From the NCBI RefSeq assembly GCF_026262505.1, contig NC_067204.1:2327797-2391796 (forward strand): DNA of 64,000 bases. The letters run 5' to 3'. The translations under genes and the position numbers were made by a program. Below are positions 44,701 to 52,457 of the stretch, piece after piece. Positions within the stretch are counted from its first letter, which is position 1. Each line of letters opens with the position of its first letter. The notes beneath the pieces were generated by a model. That model did not search any database. It saw only the letters and a list, made by a program, of their open reading frames with translations, and had not been told where the DNA came from. The DNA is from Trichomonas vaginalis G3. Taxonomy: Eukaryota; Parabasalia; Trichomonadida; Trichomonadidae.

Positions 44701-45922
44701 TAAGCTTCCTAGCTGGTCTAAAACAGATTACGAGTTCATCTATTTGAATAGAAAGGCCCTGGAATCAGATTTCGTATCATCAAACTTACATAACTGGATA
44801 GATCTCATCTGGGGATACAAACAGAACGGCCAGAAGGCGATAGAAGCAGATAACGTGTTCGATCCAAGTATGTACGAGACGTTTGTCGTAAAAGACTCAG
44901 ATATCGCGTTGAAATTGCATACAGAGACCGTTAGAAAGGAAGTTGGGCAGATTCCGACGCAGATGTTCTTCGAGCCTCACAAGCAGAGGAACGTAGTAAA
45001 GAATTCCTTCCAGATTTTGAAGGAAATTTCGATAAATTTAGGCGAAATGCAATCGTTAGGATGGATCGTGTCACAGCAAGTTGACAGTAAATTGTCTCTC
45101 AAAGTAATAATGTTCTCTAATAGTAATTTGGACATTTTCTACAAGATTAACCTCGGAACATCAGATTTCGACGTAGAAGAGAGATTCCAAGCACCTGTAA
45201 AGAATTTCGAGCACATGGCTGCAAAGTCCTTCGAGAAAATCTTCACTTATGACATAGAAAACAATACAATTTCCTCATTTAACTATTTCAAAAAAACCGT
45301 CAAAAATTCAGAGCAACTTTACGGTTTTGTTAACAATTTATCCACTGATGGAAATTATGTTTCTGTGGCTAGTGACGACGGAACAATATTAATTTTAGAT
45401 TCTGACACTTTACAAACGGTTTTCAGATTGAGTACCTATGGTGATTCTCCTATTTTGATTGATATTAATTCTGTATTTGATTTAGTAGTTGTCAGCACAG
45501 AATTAGGCTCATTACACTTCATTTCTCTTCATCATCAGTCGATTCTGAGAACTGTTTATTTGCAAGGCAAAATCTCACTTCTTAAGATCAGTCCTGGCTG
45601 GGGATTTGTCCTTGTTTACGTCGTGAGGGGCGAAGAGAGCGAGTTTCGCCTTTATTCGATGAACGGAGAGTTAATTAGATCTTCTGTCATGACAGATCAG
45701 ATCAAAGACATTGTTTTGTACTCAGATAGAAATGGATTTGACTTCTGCATCTGTTTGACACAGAAATGGAAAGTTTTCACATTCGAACTTTTTTATTTGA
45801 TGCAACAGACAAAAATTTTGTTTTACGGGAATTTCCCGTTGATGAAAATCGAATTCGTCAAAGATATTAATTGCGTTATTTGCTTCGGAAAGAAATCAAA
45901 GGTTGTTGTTGTACCTATTTAA
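38726..45922 (+). CDS. BEACH/WD40 protein, 2398 aa
   Basis: A giant intronless gene. The N-terminal 1600 residues are mostly helical (armadillo-like) with a concanavalin-like segment around residues 815-960 (FILSVYMFIEP…MGYWFWLNVLISF). A PH-BEACH domain spans about 1610-1790, ending in the typical RTFLQKPTALEIFLDY…YFLNF. The BEACH domain spans about 1800-2070 and carries WISGEITNFEYLIALNKYSG, YPMMPWVILDY and FDPSMYETF; WD40-type repeats (SDDGTILILDSDT) run from about 2130 to the end. BEACH proteins (LYST, NBEA, LvsA kin) are scaffolds for membrane traffic, lysosome size and phagosome fusion. The order and length match the family. Which subfamily it belongs to is not resolved. A trichomonad usually has several such genes. 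Confidence 0.93.
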   Translation: MENDEILQIVSILSVKFPDNIPEEFATLPIVDILKNTTFPDIKHFETVGISVSQLQKKSNAEISKSLLFEFNFSTEVLEFFISYTSKTPEAEYYIDVYILVSFAYWFLQYEQTKSSENALLLLKSMHRIVNTNFKKKSTQLFSIIMNVYINSPQFVSKEVMPLIPRIIQELKTEWMYFSKWVLTFISILLQPENKTLFEEFASELTPEVNKSTDPIKQSEFTSLCHILGRDIMELNNTEIKVFTAFIHHYKEPIGTDFLDFAIVSSFLKTFIPTSFGKTTDQPEIPEIGFHQGILYSVDVTKLFDKLPVQFDDVSYFEFQIKPEFKEQHENLLSILTEKCSVMDIMTLMKKWIAQLGTEETILNNISFFTYILDKMDMTPDEVREYIKTVAETCAFSATIYVTNIIKLQRSIVYITRKAQFSGIPFLVKTIKNHKIIYNIVRVLFVNFDLLGKEIFNSSEILKSIVQLFFSAVETQGTEKILNDVYLFVMKTINVSENANVCFSLLEFNSLIVYFIIDDLIRPKVLEFLKTFMLNELSSFGMAFPSAVSSLLQTLTVQYSFAHSRNIANEILETLNYCLLERPALVLMFSNIHPVLKLLLQNIGESDIDYKILVNIIKFTKIVISDVNCDPSIIQIIIKKTLIMKNENFHDAVQSELYELAIYKNPMEIIRFSSLLTIILQRYKSKEDKILFIRMIHAIIKVSRNNLMELLNSKFDEYLLDEIANFGTNEGNNDELVEAYLDLLTEIHSKAASTASVSKYITLFSPYEGKYIHPNILSIYNHFIETVERYMIEPVPYIPLKSGSPTIEMTIKEKSFILSVYMFIEPYNCINYDTIWTVKAANTTVSLCIQNLKFVFSFNFKNNLQSLNIRKQNMGYWFWLNVLISFEPNLIRLKFIDENVDDIVFPFEYNNEDIIITVGPSNPKNNQVPIAYISDAIISKSDQQPLNFKNHDNHIAYFTLSEKNRRINLKSPFETIKLVGPTNIRSSAFPSIFAHTVGFRFFSIIFAEENMQAVNKRKIENLLIHILKGLTRLFQAYTRLEFYFFKGDCTAVLCYFLMNHEKTIELFTTIKEFSLALHYTKLKNEVFKNVLLSFLIWRTAPQNVLVHVTSQWISLLTKQTYPLFEDAIPLIAVLREIRLQSSLEEPCIPIISNYSAIASNMILLANTSYNFECLVGEIVSSSTAQQTIMLNTILQSVLTSEHIAESHVRDKEACFFLLQSILRIPDESLLIMILDCIILAHTRHIFDTIPLFYHVTIVQRMILPEMLSMNAINLISAKTSCTSELVGILVKMASQIGQEALNSAAKSIKLNDSFSSIELVSFVNELFFYSDKSSLTKYFEFLDKFVPNALQILKANEIFEIFLTSEYALHLMQTNNTNYTLDEIISMILFTCKKNISENFYKAYQNSPFSKQKKRAKIFIPLEEKILNMVKVNPSYVYYIRLDQNNKWMDHYLAKIILDKALQEQTKTDNFPIDENLKDLLILTMVRCGDESFAHLLKDPTVLMVADYFRFNFTHSEKYIANIQMPKIIKYFETIEFPYEKKVGKIYTYLHEYLTNQEDIVNKNMQMTKADEFIDGYYAENSKTFDSFQDLTKSYEIKWKKLLREFTQKHAPWYQYFVPENERKTHLMRDDVIVKGVPCKLIMNSNFDDHLMASLIRDTGGQKEAEKLMQERLLQEQNINKKKIIPIGIEIPKFDSEKEANSPSKKDKIKEKSFDCQKVTVTGVEECKLEFGLFISIKTAKSTISFEKEEVQAIYLRTFLQKPTALEIFLDYVSYFLNFDISVLNNVFKYFEKVIPRNVVDNKLPKVVFSSLDFTDKWISGEITNFEYLIALNKYSGRSFNDPAQYPMMPWVILDYDSEKIDLNDKKLYRNMSKPVGALDNDRLEILKKNADNRNVGLPKENWFLYGTGPICPMQVYGYFVRLEPFTSMHIQFQGGKFDNSSRIFKSIQQCFKNCTHNLQSFYELTPEFYISPEFLTNSEHFDLGTGDEGNVKLPSWSKTDYEFIYLNRKALESDFVSSNLHNWIDLIWGYKQNGQKAIEADNVFDPSMYETFVVKDSDIALKLHTETVRKEVGQIPTQMFFEPHKQRNVVKNSFQILKEISINLGEMQSLGWIVSQQVDSKLSLKVIMFSNSNLDIFYKINLGTSDFDVEERFQAPVKNFEHMAAKSFEKIFTYDIENNTISSFNYFKKTVKNSEQLYGFVNNLSTDGNYVSVASDDGTILILDSDTLQTVFRLSTYGDSPILIDINSVFDLVVVSTELGSLHFISLHHQSILRTVYLQGKISLLKISPGWGFVLVYVVRGEESEFRLYSMNGELIRSSVMTDQIKDIVLYSDRNGFDFCICLTQKWKVFTFELFYLMQQTKILFYGNFPLMKIEFVKDINCVICFGKKSKVVVVPI

Positions 45923-46111
45923 CTTGTTATTTTATATATTTTTATATGTGTATTTTATTTCTTTAAATCATTTATGTTTATTTTATTTTTAATTTAATTT
46001 TGTCACGTTTTAGCACATCAAAATTGAATCTATTGGCACTTTTTTATGTGATAAGAACACATCCATAAGTAAGTAAAATAATCACGTTTATTATATTTAT
46101 GTTTATTATTA

Positions 46112-47209
46112 TTATGATTGTGTTTCGAAAAATAAAATAAATAAAAGGAAATATGAAAAGTGTGAGCGATTGGTAGAAACACAAGAAGGATAGATGATGC
46201 TGTCCAGAATTGTGATAATAAGACGACCGTTGCCTTCCCAGATGCCAGGATATGTCTTGACATCACTAAAAAGATATCCATTATCAAGACTGAATGAATA
46301 TGGACGACTATCATTTATGTTGTAAAAGCTATCTGTTGCTGTAATGTTTCCTTGAGGGATGATTGCATTCTTCGAGAGTGCCCATGAACTTCCTCCTCCT
46401 GAACCTCCGTTTCCGTTGAGACCTGCAAATCCTCCAAACCAACCACTTCCTGCACCTGGTCTATCATATCCTCCATCACCTTTTGTAACTCCATTTTTAT
46501 TTTTCGAACCATCTTTTTGAGCAGATTCTCCGGATCCAAATGTAAACCCAGAGCTGGAATTAGCAATTTTCTCTGAATTCAGGACGCCATCTACCCAATA
46601 ACCTTGAGTAGTAAATCCACCTCCTGAACCACCTGAACCATCATCACCTTTCTTATATGTATCAATATAATAATAATTATCAGAACCACCTCCAGCACCA
46701 GCTACAATAACACGATGCCAAAGATCGTTTGACAGGAATTTGACAGCGGTTTGACCACCGCCACTTCCCGAGCCATAATCTTTATCAGAACCATAGTAAT
46801 TAAAGGCAGAACCTCCTCCTCCATAACCGCCTTTAATCATCATATTAACATCAAAATTATTTGCATTCGGATTGTATATAAATGCTCCTTGACCACCTAT
46901 CGTCGCAAATGCGGTTAGAGATGAAGAAATTTTTACTATACCTGAGATATAGCCACCAGCGCCGCCACGGCTGCTTACTTGATGACATTTCGCGTTTCCA
47001 TTAAGAAATTTTACAATGTCCTGACTTATACAATTTCCGTTTTCATCAATATGTGTTGATGTATGGCCAGCAGCTGCGCCTCCTGATGCACCATAGAGTT
47101 CAAATTTATAGACGCCGGGATGAAATTCAATGACATATTCGGTACATTCGAAATTTGTTGGACATGGATAATCGAATGTATATGTCCTTGTGACATCATT
47201 CTCACTCAC
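46112..47209 (-). CDS. Glycine-rich protein 1 (ALK-type Gly-rich domain)
   Basis: About 366 codons. After TYTFDYPCPTNFECTEYVI comes HPGVYKFELYGASGG, then glycine-rich blocks (GGAGGYISG, GGYGGGGSAF, GSGSGGGQTAVKF, VIVAGAGGGS, GSGWFGGFAGLNGNGGSGGG) and a hydrophobic C-terminus (SHFSYFLLFILFF) that could anchor it in a membrane. The plan resembles the glycine-rich domain next to the membrane in ALK/LTK receptors. Function unknown; surface exposure is inferred. The start is unresolved: codon 1 of the clear domain is GTG, and the frame stays open about 17 codons upstream (ILSYKLLDQSKYNTN), conserved in all three paralogs, but reaches a TGA without an ATG. An upstream exon or a lost start is possible. 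A sister gene lies at 49254. Confidence 0.6.
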   Translation of the reverse strand: MSENDVTRTYTFDYPCPTNFECTEYVIEFHPGVYKFELYGASGGAAAGHTSTHIDENGNCISQDIVKFLNGNAKCHQVSSRGGAGGYISGIVKISSSLTAFATIGGQGAFIYNPNANNFDVNMMIKGGYGGGGSAFNYYGSDKDYGSGSGGGQTAVKFLSNDLWHRVIVAGAGGGSDNYYYIDTYKKGDDGSGGSGGGFTTQGYWVDGVLNSEKIANSSSGFTFGSGESAQKDGSKNKNGVTKGDGGYDRPGAGSGWFGGFAGLNGNGGSGGGSSWALSKNAIIPQGNITATDSFYNINDSRPYSFSLDNGYLFSDVKTYPGIWEGNGRLIITILDSIIYPSCVSTNRSHFSYFLLFILFFETQS

Positions 47210-47689
47210 ATTTGTATTATATTTTGATTGATCTAATAACTTATATGATAAAATTGGAAATCAGTCACAATTTCGAAAATACTTTTATAAAAATGATTAA
47301 TCAATCAATAAAAATATCATAATTTGAAATTTCATATAATAATACCAAATCTTTTCTTGTTTTTTATTAAAGTTACGATTTTTCAAAAATGTATCAGAGC
47401 AAGAATCTTAATTTCGAATGCATTGAAGCTCGTATCAGCGATCACACTAAGAGTGAAAACTTCTTTTGATACGTTTGAGATCGGAATTATCAATACATTC
47501 ATGAAATCTCCTGAAATAATCTTCATCAACTATTAATGCCAAAGAATTATATATTTGCATACAAAATACAAAAGTTATCCTGAATTCGCTCACAAAATAC
47601 ATGGAATTCAATATATTTGATGATATGATTGAAGTTTCATAACAAAGTGAGAAAACAATAATTATTTCTACGAATGAAATTGATAATAA
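47210..47689. other. Intergenic; shared paralog upstream segment then nothing recognised
   Basis: The first ~130 bp are the same as the region upstream of glycine-rich gene 2 (50352-50485), marking the edge of a segmental duplication. The rest is AT-rich with no gene recognised. Confidence 0.5.
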
Positions 47690-48020
47690 GATCGATTTAT
47701 AAGATTGCGAAAGTATAATAATCTTGATGCATTTTTAGTTTATTTCGATCAAACTAACGACCTCAATAATTGTTTTATTTATTCAACAATGTTTAATATT
47801 TCATCCCAATGAGAATATTTCCATGGAGTTAACTCGATGCCAATACAAAAGATAAAAATAAGCAATGCAATGCACTCAATAAAAACAATAAAGAATTCAT
47901 TGAATCAAAAAAAAAGATTAATCAAAAAGGAGAATATGGTCATACTGCCCTTCATATTGCAGCAAGTTAGGTTACAAAGAAATGGCTGAAATGCATTTTT
48001 CACATTGGACAAGTTACAAT
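47690..48020 (+). pseudogene. DUF3447/ankyrin protein fragment
   Basis: In several frames the plus strand reads KYNNLDAFLVYFDQTNDLNN, then CFIYSTMFNIS, then, after a degraded stretch, EYGHTALHIAAS and KEMAE. These match the region before the first ankyrin repeat and the repeat unit of the ankyrin gene at 52458-54668 (FLVYFDQTNN…CFINSVIFNIPS; GQTALHYAV). Stops and frame changes break it, and it ends where the TA-flanked element begins. A dead relative of that gene, on the opposite strand. Confidence 0.75.
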
Positions 48021-48028
48021 GAAAAATA

Positions 48029-49052
48029 GAGTACCCGAAAAAAGTTGTAGACGCTGAAATAAGTTGTATACGGGGAATTTCTTAATGCAAAATTGTTGGA
48101 AACAACACAAAGGATCATATCGCATGCTAAATTCATGTTTTAGCAAAAAGCATCCAATATCAAATTACGATTTGATAGAAATTTATTTAAATAATAATAA
48201 AACTGGTTTGTTTAATTAATTTAACTAATAATTAAGCTTTATTCATTATACATACTTGTTTTAAATTGGAATAAAATTTATAAATTTAATTTTTGACCTT
48301 CTATAGGTAGAATTGTATCATCTTCCTGTGTATCTATCTTCAATGTGTATTTTATTCCTTGGGCAAAGACTTCATTCAGTTTTTAATCTTTGTAAAGATT
48401 GCATTTGTACAAATGGTATAGGATACGTAATTATACAATAATCGCCTATACAACAACTTTTGATTCATTTACATCAGGATTGGAAGACTGAATTGTAGAG
48501 GTCTTGGAATCTTGTGAAATGAGCTAAAGAATCCTATAATTCAGTGCACTAAGCTTAAACATCATTGTCAATGAAGTAACCTAGAGTTAGTTATAATGAT
48601 GCTGGTGGTAATCAACCACATAACTAGGCACAGATGAAAAATGAAAAAAATTTAAACGAAAACATAAATTTTAAACGGCAATTGTATACATTTCCTTTTT
48701 TTTTCTACTTGCAAACATAATGATAATTACTAACAAAATAAATTTTCTTATTTTCAACAACTTATGTTTTGATTAAAATTTTACAAATTAAATGGAATAT
48801 TGATTAAATTAATAACTTAAAATTGGTCTATGTACACAATAATTTAATTTATTATAATTGTTTAGTCTAAAATAGTTATTCATTGTTAAGATTGAATCGA
48901 TATCACGCGGAATTGGGTCAGATGCCATTATAACAAATTAGCATGTTCTATCCCATATATGCAATATATTCTCCCATAGAATTCCATATCTAAACTGTCT
49001 GTATGAAGATGTATACAACTTTTTCACCGTATACAACTTTTTTCGGGTACTC
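48029..49052. mobile_element. 1.0-kb TA-flanked non-autonomous element (mariner-like)
   Basis: GAGTACCCGAAAAAAGTTGT on the left and its complement on the right, with TA at 48027-48028 and 49053-49054. The word AAGTTGTATAC recurs just inside each end. No transposase is visible. The TA duplication and short TIRs fit the Tc1/mariner superfamily, known to be active in trichomonads. It has inserted at the end of the ankyrin pseudogene. Confidence 0.72.
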
Positions 49053-49253
49053 TATTTATGTTTTAACCACCTCTTCATCATACAACATATCATAATCATA
49101 AAGAATTTATTTGATTTCTTCTATCACATAGTGCAAATATCGATGGGGAAAAAAGTGGAAATGGAGATACCGACCATGATCATGCAATAAATAATATTAG
49201 TCATGTTTATGTTTATTGATAAAGAGAACTTTCTGTTTGTTTATTATCGATAA

Positions 49254-50351
49254 CTATGATTGTGTTTCGAAAAATAAAATAAATAAAAGGAAATATGAAA
49301 AGTGTGAGCGATTGATAGAAACACAAGAAGGATAGATGATGCTGTCCAGAATTGTGATAATAAGACGACCGTTGCCTTCCCAGATGCCAGGATATGTCTT
49401 GACATCACTAAAAAGATATCCATTATCAAGACTGAATGAATATGGACGACTATCATTTATGTTGTAAAAGCTATCTGTTGCTGTAATGTTTCCTTGAGGG
49501 ATGATTGCATTCTTCGAGAGTGCCCATGAACTTCCTCCTCCTGAACCTCCGTTTCCGTTGAGACCTGCAAATCCACCAAACCAGCCGCTTCCGGCACCTG
49601 GTCTATCAGAATAACCAATTCCGCTTTGAACTCCTTGAGGATTTTTGGATTTGTCTTTTTGAGCTGATTCTCCGGATCCAAATGTAAAACCGAATGTTGA
49701 ATTAGCTAACCTGGCTGAATTATAAATCCCATTTTCCCAGTACCCTTGGGCTGTAAAGCCACCGCCTGATCCTCCTGATCCATCATCGTTGGTATTATAT
49801 GCATCAATATAATAATAATTATCAGAACCACCCCCAGCGCCAGCTACAATCACACGATGCCAAAGGTCATTTGACAGGAATTTGACAGCGGTTTGACCAC
49901 CACCACTTCCCGAACCATAACTTAGATTAGTATCATAGAAACTAAAAGCAGAACCTCCGCCACCATAACCACCTTTAAACATCGAATTAGCATCATAATT
50001 ATTTGCTTTGTTTACGTATGTAAAATTTCCTTGACCACCTATCGTCGCAAAAGCGGTTGTCCGACGAGAAAGTTTAATTATACCTGAAATATAACCACCT
50101 GCACCACCGCGATTACTAACTTTACGGCATTTAGTATTTCCGTTGTGTAGATTGACTATATCTTCACTTATGCAATTTCCGTTTCCATCAATGTGTGATG
50201 ATGTATGGCCAGCAGCTGCGCCTCCTGATGCACCATAGAGTTCAAATTTATAGACGCCGGGATGAAATTCAATGACATATTCGGTACATTCGAAATTTGT
50301 CGGACATGGATAATCGAATGTATATGTCTTTGTGACATCATTCTCACTCAC
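49254..50351 (-). CDS. Glycine-rich protein 2 (paralog of 1)
   Basis: The same length and plan as gene 1. The N-terminal 50 and C-terminal 100 residues are almost the same (only isolated changes such as T/K and T/I), while the middle (GHTSSHIDGNGNC… to the DRPGAG block) differs at many positions. The hydrophobic tail SHFSYFLLFILFF is kept. As in gene 1 there is no in-frame ATG at the domain start; the conserved upstream codons run to a TGA. About 130 bp of upstream sequence is duplicated with gene 1, after which similarity ends. Recent duplicate, function unknown. Confidence 0.6.
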   Translation of the reverse strand: MSENDVTKTYTFDYPCPTNFECTEYVIEFHPGVYKFELYGASGGAAAGHTSSHIDGNGNCISEDIVNLHNGNTKCRKVSNRGGAGGYISGIIKLSRRTTAFATIGGQGNFTYVNKANNYDANSMFKGGYGGGGSAFSFYDTNLSYGSGSGGGQTAVKFLSNDLWHRVIVAGAGGGSDNYYYIDAYNTNDDGSGGSGGGFTAQGYWENGIYNSARLANSTFGFTFGSGESAQKDKSKNPQGVQSGIGYSDRPGAGSGWFGGFAGLNGNGGSGGGSSWALSKNAIIPQGNITATDSFYNINDSRPYSFSLDNGYLFSDVKTYPGIWEGNGRLIITILDSIIYPSCVSINRSHFSYFLLFILFFETQS

Positions 50352-50525
50352 ATTTGTATTATATTTTGATTGATCTAATAACTTATATGATAAAATTGGA
50401 AATCAGTCACAATTTCGAAAATACTTTTATAAAAATGATTAATCAATCAATAAAAATATCATAATTTGAAATTTCATATAATAATACAAAATTGGGTCTG
50501 TTTTTATACTAAATTTAATCGAATA

Positions 50526-52457
50526 CCCTCTATTTCCATGTATTACCGTTTAAGGTTATTTTTTTGCATAAAAAAATCCATTTAGCATGATTGAAGTATT
50601 ATTTTTAAAAAATAACAATAAAATATTAATTTATACAACAGTGTTATATATCCCTTACATTTTTGTGGCAAATGGAGAGGGTAACGGCGTCGAAATTGCA
50701 TAATTTCAAATCTCCTTATCTCAACGAATGCAAGAGGGATGGGACTGAAATTAGGCTATTTTAATAGGTATGAGGTATCAAACATTTTCACTGATGAAAA
50801 ATTGAAAAAGCTGATTTCAGCTTTCTAATCATACCTTATATATGTGGTATCATATCAAAATACTGATATTTTTTGACACACGAGCATTCTATCACAATAT
50901 TCTAAGGTCAAAAAGTTAGTATTTTTGATCAGGATAAAGTAAATATAAATCACTACATAGTATATAATATGGCTGCTATACTTTTCGGCTATTAAAATAA
51001 AGATATATTGATTTTTTTCATTATATGTCAGAAAGTGGGAAGTGCACCATTAATTTTACTCAGTTCAGAGTTTTACCCAGATTTGCCTTACTTTTACCAC
51101 CTCTCTAAAGCTGGGGACACCGCCTATCGTTGGGAGTAGCTATTAAATAGAACCACCAAGGGTATTTTTCGAGCTGCTGGTGTAGTGTAGTGTAAACATC
51201 CGACATAATGATTCATTATGCCAAGGTTTGATTCCCATTTAGCCAAATTTTTTCTTTTTTGGATCATGAATTTTTTTTTGGGTCACTATAAGATTTGTTT
51301 CATGTTCTAAATCTGCTGCATATGTAATCTATCTTTATTTACCTATTTTTTAAAAATCTATTGGATTGCCAAATTTGAATATATTTAAAATCATAAAAAT
51401 CCAAAAACTATAAATATATGTTTTATGCATAGTGCCGATACTCAAATATCAGATTACTTAGATCCATGAATAATATCCGAATTTTTTTTCTTAAAATTAA
51501 ACTTCAAAACTTCTTGCAATCTTATTCTTAATCAATTGTAAATTTTTAAAACCATTTTTTAAAATAATTTTGCGTAAATTTTATTCTCATGTTGTTTTAA
51601 TCGAAAATTGATACATTTTCAAAAAAATAATATTGACTTATGAAATTCATTTTTAAGGTGAAATAGTATTGTTTTTATTAAAGTATATGAATAATATATA
51701 AAAAATTAATGAATAATATAAGCAGATTTTTAGTTTACAAAACAAATATGAGCAATGCAATTTCAAACTTTTGCTGGCAATTTCGATATTGCTCAAGTTT
51801 GTAGTATTTGTGATACCTATAACATCGGCTTAATCAAAATTCGATTTTTCTTATGAGTTATTGAGAAAATTTGATTGCAATGAGAAGGATTTCGACGTTT
51901 TTGATAAACTAAGAGCTGAGCTTTAGGGGTTCAGTTCATTTATGGCTGTAGTTTGATGCGTAGATCTCTTTTTTATTGTAAATTCTTTCAGCATGGAGAT
52001 CGAGAATGAATCTTTTGAGAACTTTATGAGTTTTTACACCCGTAAAGAGGTCCTTCGAGGAAAGATAGTCCAGACTACATGAAGATGTGGGTTAACAAAA
52101 AAAATCCGATGGTTTCCCCATATTCATGTAGATCTTCGAAAAAATGAGCACCAAAAAAGCCAAAAAAATAGGCTTTTTATTGGATTTGTACACTAGATCA
52201 ATAATCTATTTAGGATCTGACACTCTTTTTAGCCAGAGATATGAGGTCCTTTCTAGGAAAACGATCTATTCATCCATAAAAAAAATGAATTATCGTTTTC
52301 CCCAGAAATTACATGGGGAGTGGTAAAAGTAAGGAAAATCTGGGTAATTCAAAATTTTGATATCTCTTCACAATTCAAATTTATACAAAAGTAATAAAGA
52401 TTATTGTTTAATTTTAAATAATATTATTTTAAATATTTTTATTCTTATATAATGATA
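50526..52457. other. Intergenic with transposon relics
   Basis: No gene. GACACCGCCTATCGTTGGGA at 51117-51136 resembles the complement of a stretch just inside the left end of the 61162 element (TTCCCGACGATAGGTGTCT), so it is probably a relic of that family. At 51171-51245 a tRNA-like stretch has a fair B box (GGTTTGATTCCC) but no proper cloverleaf. 52050-52310 contains two degraded hairpins (CTACATGAA…TTCATGTAG and GGAAAACGAT…ATCGTTTTCC). Confidence 0.5.

Noticed and set aside
51171-51245. tRNA-like sequence with TGGTGTAGTGTAGTG and GGTTTGATTCCC
   Set aside because: Acceptor and T stems do not pair and the anticodon loop lacks T33. At best a tRNA-derived relic.
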